From Blastocatellia bacterium (GTDB lineage Bacteria; Acidobacteriota; Blastocatellia; Pyrinomonadales; Pyrinomonadaceae): DNA of 14,710 nt. The stretch's first letter is position 1, and the number at the start of each line of letters is the position of its first letter. Below are positions 1 to 6,646 of the stretch, in pieces. Below the pieces are notes generated by a model. It searched no databases, was not told the DNA's origin, and saw only the letters and a program-made list of their open reading frames with translations. Where the stretch lies: the NCBI GenBank assembly GCA_013695195.1, contig JACDAY010000358.1, forward strand, positions 1 to 14,710, read 5' to 3'. The translations under genes were made by a program, and so were the position numbers.

Positions 1-860
1 TGCCGCAAAAAGAAATGGCAACGGCCCTTGCGAACGGGCGTGCCGAAGACGAGCGGTGGCACATGCGCAAGGACGGATCGCGTTTTTTTGCGTCAGGCGT
101 GATGACCCTGCTTGAAGACGGCGGCCCACTCGGTTTTGTGAAGGTCGCTCGGGATCAAACGGTAAGAATGCAGGCGGAATCGGCGCTACACAAGCAGGAG
201 ATGTTGAAAAAGCTTGTCAAATCGCAAGAGGACGAGCGCCAACGGATCGCCCGCGATCTGCATGACCATCTCGGCCAGCAAATGACCGGCCTGCGGTTAA
301 AGCTGAAGGCATTAAAGGACGCCTGCGGAGACAACGAACCATTTTGCGAGCAGATAGGCCAGGTTCAGGAACAGGCCCGGCAAATCGACGGAGACGTCGG
401 CTTTCTCGCCTTCGAGCTTCGGCCGACGGCTCTCGACGATCTTGGCCTCGATTCGGCGCTCGCCAATTTTGTAAAGCAATGGTCGCGAAATTACAATATT
501 CCGGCGGAATTTCATTCGTCGCGGATCGGAAAAAAACGCCTTCTACCGGAGATCGAAACAAATCTTTACCGTATCGCCCAAGAAGCGCTCCATAATACTT
601 TAAAGCACGCTAAAGCCTCGGGAGTAAATGTCCTTTTCGAGCGAAGAAAGGAACATTTCGTTCTGATTTTGGAGGATAACGGCATTGGTTTCAATCCGGA
701 GGTCCAGATAAACAAGGTAACGAAATCAGGCAAGGGATTAGGTTTGATAGGAATGCGCGAACGCTCGTCGCTCGTCGGCGGCTCGCTCGAGATCGAATCC
801 TCGCGCGGCAAGGGAACAACCATTTTTGCTCGCGTCCCGGCCCGGTTTGTAGGAGAATAA
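1..860 (+). CDS. PAS sensor histidine kinase, HisKA_3 family (3' part; 5' end outside window)
   Basis: The frame is open to the window edge (codons from base 3), so the N-terminus is missing; the first Met (base 15) is internal to a PAS domain. Residue numbers count from that Met. Residues ~1-48 are the C-terminal half of a PAS fold (WHMRKDGSRFF, then GFVKVARDQT). A short coiled linker follows, then a HisKA_3 dimerisation domain with ARDLHDHLGQ, where His83 is the expected phospho-acceptor. The HATPase_c domain has an N-box (LHNTLKHAKA, Asn194), a G1 box (DNGIGF, 221-226) and a G2 box (GKGLGLIGMRER, 239-250). No membrane segment is visible in this part, so the visible portion is cytoplasmic. 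HisKA_3 kinases normally pair with NarL-type regulators, and one follows after 109 bp, so the two are very probably partners. The signal sensed cannot be read from this fragment. Confidence 0.93.
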   Translation, partial: PQKEMATALANGRAEDERWHMRKDGSRFFASGVMTLLEDGGPLGFVKVARDQTVRMQAESALHKQEMLKKLVKSQEDERQRIARDLHDHLGQQMTGLRLKLKALKDACGDNEPFCEQIGQVQEQARQIDGDVGFLAFELRPTALDDLGLDSALANFVKQWSRNYNIPAEFHSSRIGKKRLLPEIETNLYRIAQEALHNTLKHAKASGVNVLFERRKEHFVLILEDNGIGFNPEVQINKVTKSGKGLGLIGMRERSSLVGGSLEIESSRGKGTTIFARVPARFVGE

Positions 861-969
861 ATCGTGGACCTAGCCTTCGAGCAGCGACGAATTGAGCTTG
901 GCTGTGGGTTAAAACCTGCGGCTTAATTCGCCTGACCTAAGGCAGTGAAAAACGGACGGTTCTAAAAGA

Positions 970-1626
970 ATGACAAAAAAGCTGCGCATCCTGCTCGCGG
1001 AAGATCATAAGGTCGTCCGTGAGGGCATAAAACTGCTGGTAAACGGACAGCCTGACATGGAAGTGATCGGCGAGGCAGGCGATGGCCGAGATGCTATTGC
1101 CAAGGCCCGGGAACTCGTGCCGGATATTGTGATCATGGATATTTCGATGCCTGATTTCAACGGCCTCAAGGCAACGATGAAGTTGAAACAGGTTTCCCCG
1201 GGCATTAAAATCCTCACGCTTACCCGCCATACCGACGACGGCTATCTGCAGCAGCTTATTGGAGCCGGAGCCAACGGCTATGTTTTGAAACAGAGCGCTC
1301 CCGATGAGCTTATAAACGCTATTCGCACCGTCGCGGCGGGCAGGGCTTACCTCGATCCGGCGCTCACGGAAAAAGTTATGGGCGGATATGCCAGCCATAA
1401 TTCGTCAAAACGCGGCTCAAAAAAAGGCGAGCCGTCCGACCGCGAATCGGAGATTTTGCGAATGATCGCGTGGGGGTACAGCAACAAAGAGATCGGCGTC
1501 CGGCTCGACCTGAGCGTAAAAACCGTCGAAGCCCATAAAAGCAACGCCATGCGAAAGCTCGATATCGGCAGCCGCATAGACATCGTCCGCTACGCGATTT
1601 TGAAAGGTTGGCTGCAGGATAATTAG
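970..1626 (+). CDS. NarL/FixJ-family two-component response regulator
   Basis: The protein has 218 residues, usual for the family. The receiver domain (~5-120) has acidic pocket residues Glu11-Asp12, phospho-acceptor Asp57 (IVIMDISMP), Thr85 and Lys108 (YVLKQSAP). The LuxR-type HTH (~155-215) shows DRESEILRMIAWGYSNKEIG followed by LSVKTVEAHKSNAMRKL, with the recognition helix around 182-196. Phosphorylation by the upstream HisKA_3 kinase would be expected to promote dimerisation and DNA binding. The ATG at 970 is the only sensible start, with only a weak AAGA upstream. Conserved residues are all present, so this is an active regulator. Its targets are unknown; a perfect 15-bp palindrome lies 277 bp downstream. 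Confidence 0.95.
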   Translation: MTKKLRILLAEDHKVVREGIKLLVNGQPDMEVIGEAGDGRDAIAKARELVPDIVIMDISMPDFNGLKATMKLKQVSPGIKILTLTRHTDDGYLQQLIGAGANGYVLKQSAPDELINAIRTVAAGRAYLDPALTEKVMGGYASHNSSKRGSKKGEPSDRESEILRMIAWGYSNKEIGVRLDLSVKTVEAHKSNAMRKLDIGSRIDIVRYAILKGWLQDN

Positions 1627-1635
1627 GCTTATAGA

Positions 1636-1888
1636 AAGTTCAAAGTTCAAAGTTTCAAGTTGAATAAAAAAATCGGGGTGAGTCAATTTGAATACCCGGT
1701 GTTTTTGTTCATTTTATTGGGTTCTTGTTCGTCTTATTCTGTGGTATATCTTAATTCTTTTACCACCGAAAACACTGAACGCAAATCACGAAAACAGCGA
1801 AAAAATAAGTTCAATAACGGTTCGTTTGTTCTTCCTGCAAACTGAAACTATTAAAAATTCTTAACTTGGAACTCCGAACTCGAAACTC
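1636..1888. repeat. Intergenic element bounded by imperfect inverted repeats
   Basis: The left arm (1636-1661) is built of GTTCAAA-like units. The right arm (1863-1888) is its imperfect reverse complement, 19 of 26 positions matching by eye. The interior contains an ACCACCGAAAACACTGAA-type stretch (~1760-1778), a low-complexity string often seen in intergenic DNA of unrelated bacteria (from memory, unchecked). A 61-codon open frame inside (1660-1845) has no ribosome binding site and reads through the repeat, so I do not call it a gene. There is no transposase. It could be a MITE-like element or accumulated simple repeat. Confidence 0.5.
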
Positions 1889-1902
1889 GCAACTGAATCA
1901 AT

Positions 1903-1917
1903 TAGGGATTCTCCCTA
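1903..1917. promoter_or_regulatory. Perfect 15-bp palindrome, candidate operator
   Basis: TAGGGA-TTC-TCCCTA is a perfect 6-bp inverted repeat with a 3-nt spacer. It sits just outside the right arm of the repeat element, in a non-coding spacer between two regulator genes. The size suits a dimeric regulator, and NarL-type proteins do bind short inverted repeats, but nothing proves binding. It could also simply form a small RNA hairpin. Confidence 0.3.
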
Positions 1918-2062
1918 TACATATTTACCAACTTCCTGATGTTTTCGGGATTCCTTGTCAGCGATACTGATTACATTGGCTAAAGGCGGTTTTCTTTTTT
2001 TTGCAATTGCGGGATGAGGAACTTTCCGGATTCGGGTCAAAAACGAGCAAGGGGCAGGTTTG

Positions 2063-2090
2063 AGAACTCTCGAAAGAGAGTTCTTTTTTT
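2063..2090 (+). terminator. Strong rho-independent terminator with GNRA loop
   Basis: The stem GAACTCTC / GAGAGTTC (2064-2071 and 2076-2083) closes a GAAA tetraloop, extended by an A-T pair and followed directly by seven T (2084-2090). This is a textbook intrinsic terminator reading rightwards. It lies 437 bp after the stop of the NarL-type regulator and 78 bp before the next gene. It therefore ends either a long 3' UTR or a separate short transcript arising in the spacer. Confidence 0.85.
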
Positions 2091-2102
2091 CAAAGCCTAA
2101 AT

Positions 2103-2132
2103 TTAACTTTAATTAATACAAAGTCGTATTAT
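2103..2132 (+). promoter_or_regulatory. Candidate sigma-70-type promoter for the receiver-PAS-Crp unit
   Basis: A TTAACT element (2103-2108) and a TATTAT element (2127-2132) are 18 bp apart. They lie just after the terminator and 36 bp before the start codon at 2168. The match to consensus is 4/6 and 5/6. In an AT-rich spacer this can arise by chance. Confidence 0.3.
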
Positions 2133-2167
2133 CGGTAATCGAAGCTCACTATCGATGCCGGAATAAC

Positions 2168-2635
2168 ATGAATGCCCTTCCTAAACAAAGCGTGATTCCG
2201 GGAGATGAAATTTTTAAGCAAATCTCCCGGGCGAAACCCGTCGTTCTGGTAACGGGAGCCGACAGCGACACGCGCCGGATGCTAAAATTCGGGCTTGAGA
2301 TGTGCAATTACGAGGTCGCGGAGGCGCGCGGCTTTGAAGAATCGATGATAATCGTCAAAAAAAAACGTCCCTGTCTGATTCTAATAGATGCGATCCTTCC
2401 TTTCGTCGAAAACCTGAGAGCGTTGGACAGAATGCAAAACACCGTTGAAGCGAGGGATATTCCCATCGTCCTGCTTTCCGGATTTTCCCAGAAAAACTTT
2501 CAAAGAGATGCCTTTGAGCACGGGGCGAAAGGCTTTCTCGTTAAGCCTGTAGAATGGGACAAGCTGGAACAATGTATTGATAAAGTACTTCAGAAAGGCG
2601 GTAATGAGAGGCGGGTGTTCAGAGGCGGCCAATGA
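2168..2635 (+). CDS. Single-domain response regulator (CheY-like receiver)
   Basis: The protein has 155 residues, essentially one receiver domain (~24-143) with a short N-terminal extension and no output domain. Visible signature residues are Asp32/Asp34 (TGADSDTRRML) as the acidic pocket, Asp74 (LILIDAILPF) as phospho-acceptor, Ser104 (VLLSGF) and Lys126-Pro127 (GFLVKPVEW). It should be phosphorylatable and act through protein contacts rather than by binding DNA. Its stop codon overlaps the ATG of the next PAS-like gene (ATGA, 2632-2635), and a Crp/Fnr gene follows, so these three probably form one transcription unit. No cognate kinase is adjacent; the kinase at the window start has its own partner. 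The upstream Shine-Dalgarno signal is weak (GGA near 2160). Confidence 0.9.
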   Translation: MNALPKQSVIPGDEIFKQISRAKPVVLVTGADSDTRRMLKFGLEMCNYEVAEARGFEESMIIVKKKRPCLILIDAILPFVENLRALDRMQNTVEARDIPIVLLSGFSQKNFQRDAFEHGAKGFLVKPVEWDKLEQCIDKVLQKGGNERRVFRGGQ

Positions 2636-3000
2636 ATGAAACCGTGCGTACGCCGCCATTCGGCTTATTTGAGCTGAACGATGCGGGAGAAGTTTTATAT
2701 TCACGCTTGCAACCGAGCTGTAATAAGCCCAAAATAGAAGACTCTATTGTCGGCCGGTAACTTTTTTGAGGAGTTTGCGGACTGCGGCTGCGAAAATTTT
2801 CGCCCGCGCTTTAGAAACTTTATAAAAAGCAGGCAGTCTGTCGAGAGTTTGCAATTAAACTGGAGCAGCGAACTCGAAACGGTTACAGCAGGATATTGAT
2901 GACGAGGGGACACGAGACCGGCGATATGCGCCCGTCGGACTTTGTGATATTAGATATTAGGAAATCTTCGCCTAATGGCGCTTTTATGGGAGAGCAGTAA
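2632..3000 (+). pseudogene. Small PYP-like PAS protein gene, interrupted by two compensating frameshifts
   Basis: Three overlapping reading stretches join into one 122-residue PAS-like protein. Frame 1 (2632-2757) starts at an ATG overlapping the previous stop and encodes MNETVRTPPFGLFELNDAGE... up to DSIVGR. It meets TAA at 2758. One base later the frame continues as NFFEEFADCGCENF...LNWSSE (2759 to ~2870), the expected continuation of a photoactive-yellow-protein-like fold (compare GKNFFKDVAPC in PYP, recalled). The last part, NGYSRILMTRGHETGD...FVILDIRK, is back in the original frame and ends at TAA 2998-3000. The shifts are +1 then -1, so total length is a multiple of three and near the family size. 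The Cys in FADC aligns with the PYP chromophore Cys69, but the PYP Tyr42/Glu46 pair is not conserved, so photoactivity is doubtful. The cause could be real decay or sequencing error; a T6 run lies at the first shift. Confidence 0.7.
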
Positions 3001-3002
3001 AA

Positions 3003-3815
3003 ATGGAAAGTTACAAGATAGATTCGGGCATCGCGAGGCAGCATGTAGATGTACCTAACCTCAGCCCTGAATTCCATATTGTGGAAGCTAAACGAAAGAC
3101 CTACGAAAACCTTGAGGAACACATGTTCGATACCCGTCTCCGAGACTCGCCGCTCGTAGTTGCGGGCGGGCTTTCGGTCGGTTTGTTTAATAAGCTGCGG
3201 CCGTTTCTTAAACAGGCAACCCTGTTCAAGGATGAATATCTTTACCAACAGGACGGCCAGATCGAATGCATCTTCTTTCCCGAAACAGCCGTTATATCCG
3301 AATTTCAGACGCTGGCAGACGGACGTACAATAGAAGTCGCGGTTACCGGAGGTGAAGGAGCGGTCGGCATTTCGTCGGTGTGGAGCTCGAGCCATGCCGT
3401 GAACTGCGCTCAGGTTTGTGTCGCCGGCAGCGCATATAAGATAGAAAGCAAAATTCTGGAAAAGGAAATTGATATCAGCCGCCCGCTGCAGACATGGCTG
3501 CATAACCAGATAAATTCATATATAAAGCAAATCTCTCAAAAGGTGATATGCAACACGCATCATGCCGTTGAAGAAAGGTTTTGCACATGGCTTTTAATGC
3601 TGCAGGATCGCAGCAAAAGAAACAAATTCAATCTGACGCAGGAATATATCGCCGGCGTTCTCGGCGTTTACCGGCCGAGCGTTACGTGCATGGCAAAATC
3701 GCTGCGCCAAAAGAACGCGATCGATTATATACGCGGTCAGATTTTTATTACCGACCGGCAAAAGTTGAAGAAAATGTCCTGCTCCTGTTATTCAGAGCTT
3801 GTACCGAATCTTTGA
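3003..3815 (+). CDS. Crp/Fnr-family transcriptional regulator
   Basis: The protein has 270 residues with an unusual ~45-residue N-terminal extension. The cNMP-binding-like beta-roll spans ~55-160 (YQQDGQIECIFFPETAVISE; TIEVAVTGGEGAVG). The dimerisation helix holds ISQKVICNTHHAVEERF. The HTH_Crp winged helix (~185-255) shows ERFCTWLLMLQDR, LTQEYIAGVLGVYRPSVT and the wing IDYIRGQIFITDR. The C-terminal CSCY motif is common in a large subgroup of these regulators (recalled). No Fnr-type N-terminal Cys cluster is present, so it is not an FeS oxygen sensor of the Fnr kind; the ligand is unknown. A GGGAG (2988-2992) inside the end of the PAS gene sits 10 nt before the ATG, suggesting translational coupling. 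A Met at residue 41 is an alternative start that would give a more typical length. Confidence 0.92.
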   Translation: MESYKIDSGIARQHVDVPNLSPEFHIVEAKRKTYENLEEHMFDTRLRDSPLVVAGGLSVGLFNKLRPFLKQATLFKDEYLYQQDGQIECIFFPETAVISEFQTLADGRTIEVAVTGGEGAVGISSVWSSSHAVNCAQVCVAGSAYKIESKILEKEIDISRPLQTWLHNQINSYIKQISQKVICNTHHAVEERFCTWLLMLQDRSKRNKFNLTQEYIAGVLGVYRPSVTCMAKSLRQKNAIDYIRGQIFITDRQKLKKMSCSCYSELVPNL

Positions 3816-3829
3816 TCCCGAATAATCAT

Positions 3830-3862
3830 TGTCAGAACCGCGAGCGGTAGCGACCGGTTTCC
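3830..3862 (+). repeat. REP-like palindromic intergenic repeat, copy 1
   Basis: The element begins TGTCAGAACCG, has a central GGTAGC and ends ACCGGTTTCC. Internally ACCGC-GA-GCGGT is a perfect hairpin. It starts 14 bp after the Crp/Fnr stop. It matches the reverse complement of 8845-8876 at 28 of 32 positions, so it is a dispersed family and not chance. Similar ACCGC..GCGGTAGC elements are, from memory, frequent in acidobacterial genomes. Confidence 0.75.
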
Positions 3863-4134
3863 TCCATCATGAGAAAAACTATTTTCTTGCGGACGTTTTT
3901 TTTTGACAGGAATCACATCTCTGCTACTCAGTGTTCTGACACGCTCTGCCACTCAATAAATTTTACTTTTGGCCCATCCCGATATTACAAACTCAAGACT
4001 GCCGCCACTGTATTGAGTCATACAGAAACTCTACGGCATAATTTGTTAAAATCTTAAATATATATTTAGCTGAACGGGAGAATCCGGATTTTCTTTCGGC
4101 TCGATAGCTTGCAGGAGAAAGTTGAAATCTATCT
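3863..4134. other. Intergenic spacer upstream of the glycosyltransferase
   Basis: Together with the repeat this makes a 319-bp gap. It is AT-rich, with a TTGACA at 3903-3908 lacking a good -10 partner and an AT-rich TTGTTAAAATCTTAAATATA stretch near 4043 that may hold the promoter. A 62-codon open frame (3869-4057) has no Shine-Dalgarno signal and no recognisable protein features. I see no RNA gene. Confidence 0.5.
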
Positions 4135-5313
4135 ATGAAAACAGGCTTCGTTTCCAGGCAAACCGATTTTGACGATACGTATGACCTGATCTGTTTCTCA
4201 CACCTTCGCTGGGATTTTGTTTACCAGCGTCCACAGCATCTTCTTAGCCGTTTCGCAGCCGAAAGGCGTGTATTTTTTATCGAAGAGCCTATTTTTTACG
4301 ACGGCGAAGCTTTTTTGAAAATTTCACAACGCGAAAATGAGCTTTTTGTCGCCGTGCCGCACATTCCACATAACACGAAAGCGGACGAATTAGGGAATCT
4401 CCTGCGGCGCCTTCTTGACGATCTACTAATCGATAACGATATCACAGATCATATCTCGTGGTATTACACCCCAATGATGCTGGGCTGGAGCGATCATCTA
4501 CATCCGCTTGCCGTCGTTTACGATTGTATGGATGAGCTGTCGGCGTTCAAAAACGCGCCGCCCGAGCTGCACGCGCTTGAGGCGAAGCTTTTTTCGATCG
4601 CCGATCTGGTGTTTACGGGCGGACACAGTCTTTTCGAGGCGAAGCGCAATAAGCACGATGCGGTTTATCCGTTTCCGTCCAGTATCGATGCTGCACATTT
4701 TGCCCGGGCTCTGAAGGTTGAAAAAGATCCATCCGATCAAGCGAACATTCCCGCCCCTCGCGTCGGCTTTTTCGGCGTCATCGATGAGCGTTGCGATATA
4801 AAACTATTAGAAAAGATTGCCGATTTGAAACCAGAATGGCATTTCGTAATGATCGGGCCGGTTGTGAAAATAGACGAAGCCGATCTGCCGCGTAGCGCCA
4901 ATATTCATTATCTCGGCGGAAAAAGCTATAACGAACTGCCGGATTATATTGCCGGCTGGGACGTAGCCATGATGCCGTTTGCAGTCAACGAATCAACGCG
5001 CTTTATAAGTCCTACAAAGACGCCCGAATATCTGGCTGCGGGAAAACCGGTGGTTTCCACCCCGATCCGGGATGTTATTCGTCCATATGGCGACAAAGGC
5101 CTGGTATTTATAGCCAAAACGCCGGAAGATTTCATTTCCGCAATTGGACGAGCGATGAACGAAATCGATACGGAAAGTGGAACGTTGAGACGAAAGCGGG
5201 CAGATGAATATATAGAGGGAATGTCGTGGGATAAGACGTTTACAGAGATGTCGAAGTTGATAAATCTTGCAGTTGCACGGTCTACGCAGACGGAAACTGT
5301 GGCTCGGGGTTGA
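4135..5313 (+). CDS. Glycosyltransferase, GT-B fold, GT4/family-1-like
   Basis: The protein has 392 residues and no signal peptide or membrane segment; it should be cytoplasmic or membrane-peripheral. The N-terminal Rossmann half has YDLICFSHLRWDFVYQRPQH (16-35), a signature seen in many bacterial family-1 glycosyltransferases, and VYDCMDELSAF (128-138). The C-terminal half begins near PRVGFFGVIDERCD (208-221). It carries the donor-binding region SPTKTPEYLAAGKPVVSTP (292-310), with Glu298 in the place of the conserved GT4 Glu. A stop codon lies in frame just upstream (4123-4125), so the ATG at 4135 is the first possible start; an AGGAG (4113-4117) is rather distant. It is followed after 97 bp by Glf, which suggests it uses UDP-Galf or builds the same glycan. 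Acceptor and donor are not readable from sequence. Confidence 0.9.
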   Translation: MKTGFVSRQTDFDDTYDLICFSHLRWDFVYQRPQHLLSRFAAERRVFFIEEPIFYDGEAFLKISQRENELFVAVPHIPHNTKADELGNLLRRLLDDLLIDNDITDHISWYYTPMMLGWSDHLHPLAVVYDCMDELSAFKNAPPELHALEAKLFSIADLVFTGGHSLFEAKRNKHDAVYPFPSSIDAAHFARALKVEKDPSDQANIPAPRVGFFGVIDERCDIKLLEKIADLKPEWHFVMIGPVVKIDEADLPRSANIHYLGGKSYNELPDYIAGWDVAMMPFAVNESTRFISPTKTPEYLAAGKPVVSTPIRDVIRPYGDKGLVFIAKTPEDFISAIGRAMNEIDTESGTLRRKRADEYIEGMSWDKTFTEMSKLINLAVARSTQTETVARG

Positions 5314-5335
5314 AAATGCAAAAAGGAACGCGAAT

Positions 5336-5344
5336 TGCTATAAT
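5336..5344 (+). promoter_or_regulatory. Extended -10 promoter element upstream of glf
   Basis: TGCTATAAT combines a perfect TATAAT with an upstream TGn, which can work without a strong -35 box. It lies 66 bp before the glf start codon, giving a leader of about 60 nt. No good -35 hexamer is found at normal spacing. If real, glf can be transcribed independently of the glycosyltransferase. Confidence 0.4.
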
Positions 5345-5410
5345 TTATCTCTAGTGAATTATTTCTCAAAGCGGTTTACGTTCTTATTTTAGAGAACAAG
5401 GGGTATATCT

Positions 5411-6607
5411 ATGTTTGATTATTTGATAGTTGGAGCAGGATTTGCGGGCAGCGTGCTAGCAGAAAGATTGGCGAACGGTTCGGGCAAGAAAGTTTTGATC
5501 TGTGATAAACGGCCGCATATTGCCGGAAACGCGTACGATTATTATAACGATGACGGCATTTTAATTCATAAATACGGCCCTCATATTTTCCATACAAATT
5601 CTGCGGATGTATTCGAATATCTAGGCCGCTTTACTGAGTGGCGTGAATATCAACACAGGGTTCTGGCATCAGTTGACGGGATGCTTGTGCCCATTCCGAT
5701 CAATCTGGATACTATCAATAAACTCTACGGCTTAAATTTGAACGCTCACGAGGTACAGGATTTCTTCGACAAGGTCCGCGAAAAACGTGAAACACTTCGT
5801 ACTTCGGAGGACGTTGTACTCAATGCCGTGGGAAAGGAGCTTTACGAGAAATTTTTTAAAAACTATACACGCAAGCAATGGGGGCTTGATCCTTCGGAGC
5901 TCGACGCTTCCGTTACGGCCCGTGTCCCGACACGGACAAACCGCGACGACCGCTATTTTACCGACATTTTTCAGGCAATGCCGAAACATGGTTATACGCG
6001 GATGTTTGAAAAGATGCTGGACAGCCCGAATATTAAAATCATGCTCAATTGCGACTACCGCGAAATAGTGAAAGAAATCGATTTTCGCGAAATGGTCTAC
6101 ACCGGTCCGGTCGATTCGTTTTTCAATCACTGCTATGGAAAGCTGCCTTACCGCTCGCTTGAATTCAAGCATGAAACGCACGATACCGAGGTTTTCCAGA
6201 GCGCGCCCGTAGTAAATTATCCGAACGACCAGGCTTACACGCGAATCACGGAATTTAAGTATCTTACAGGGCAGACGCACAAAAAGACCGGCGTTGTATA
6301 TGAATATCCGCAGGCGGAAGGCGATCCGTATTATCCGATTCCGAGGCAGGAGAATGCTACTATATACGCAAAGTACAAGGCACTGGCAGACATTCAAACC
6401 AACGTTCATTTTGTCGGAAGGCTTGCGACATATAAATATTACAATATGGATCAGATAGTCGCGCAGGCTTTGACCCAATATGGAAAGATTGCCGGAATGA
6501 AGCGGAAAGAAGCGGGAACTCTAAAAGCGAAAACTGCTTCACCTATGGTTTATCAGAACGGTAACGGCAACGGAAATGGCAACAAAAGTCTGACCGCGCT
6601 TTCATAG
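5411..6607 (+). CDS. glf: UDP-galactopyranose mutase
   Basis: This flavoenzyme interconverts UDP-galactopyranose and UDP-galactofuranose, the donor for galactofuranose (Galf) glycans. The 398 residues fit the family (~370-390) plus a tail. It has the N-terminal FAD dinucleotide motif GAGFAGSVLAERLA (8-21), the second-strand CDKRPHIAGNAYD (31-43) and the flavin-contact HKYGPHIFHT (53-62). It also has YTRKQWG (152-158), RVPTRTNRDDRYFTD (171-185), YTRITEFKYLTGQ (276-288) and the C-terminal FVGRLATYKYYNMDQ (334-348). Family active-site arginines have plausible equivalents at Arg175 and Arg278. An AAGGGG (5398-5403) sits 7 nt before the ATG. After residue ~365 the protein has a non-family tail including an Asn-Gly run (383-391). 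Upstream is a glycosyltransferase and nearby is GalE, which supplies its substrate. Confidence 0.97.
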   Translation: MFDYLIVGAGFAGSVLAERLANGSGKKVLICDKRPHIAGNAYDYYNDDGILIHKYGPHIFHTNSADVFEYLGRFTEWREYQHRVLASVDGMLVPIPINLDTINKLYGLNLNAHEVQDFFDKVREKRETLRTSEDVVLNAVGKELYEKFFKNYTRKQWGLDPSELDASVTARVPTRTNRDDRYFTDIFQAMPKHGYTRMFEKMLDSPNIKIMLNCDYREIVKEIDFREMVYTGPVDSFFNHCYGKLPYRSLEFKHETHDTEVFQSAPVVNYPNDQAYTRITEFKYLTGQTHKKTGVVYEYPQAEGDPYYPIPRQENATIYAKYKALADIQTNVHFVGRLATYKYYNMDQIVAQALTQYGKIAGMKRKEAGTLKAKTASPMVYQNGNGNGNGNKSLTALS

Positions 6608-6625
6608 TTAGCCGTCCGAGGTTAG

Positions 6626-6646
6626 GGACTTATTTAGAATAAGTCC
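6626..6646. terminator. Perfect hairpin between convergent genes
   Basis: GGACTTATT (6626-6634) and AATAAGTCC (6638-6646) form a 9-bp perfect stem with a 3-nt loop. It lies in the 26-bp gap between glf and the convergent glycosidase and overlaps the glycosidase stop codon. Neither strand has a clear T-tract after it, so it may be a weak bidirectional terminator or an mRNA end-stabilising hairpin. Confidence 0.55.

Noticed and set aside
1660..1845. 61-codon plus-strand open frame in the spacer
   Set aside because: It lies in low-complexity repeat DNA, reads through a common intergenic string and has no Shine-Dalgarno signal.
2030..2090. Cyclic-di-GMP or other riboswitch ending at the terminator
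   Set aside because: The bases before the hairpin (GAGCAAGGGGCAGG) do not match known aptamer cores I can recall; no paired architecture is evident.
2745..2775. Programmed +1 frameshift (RF2-like) at CGG TAA in the PAS gene
   Set aside because: No internal Shine-Dalgarno-like stimulator precedes it, and a second opposite shift would also be needed; mutation or sequencing error is simpler.
2883..3503. 206-codon minus-strand open frame over the Crp/Fnr gene
   Set aside because: Antisense to a recognised regulator, with no recognisable domain of its own.
3903..3931. TTGACA as a promoter for the glycosyltransferase
   Set aside because: No acceptable -10 hexamer at 16-18 bp spacing, and the start codon is over 200 bp away.
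3869..4057. 62-codon open frame after the Crp gene
   Set aside because: No ribosome binding site, biased Phe/His/Thr composition and no recognisable features; more likely spacer DNA.
5732..6478. Long open frame (248 codons) on the minus strand inside glf
   Set aside because: It is antisense to a clearly coding Glf with all family motifs; composition and lack of a ribosome binding site mark it as a shadow frame.
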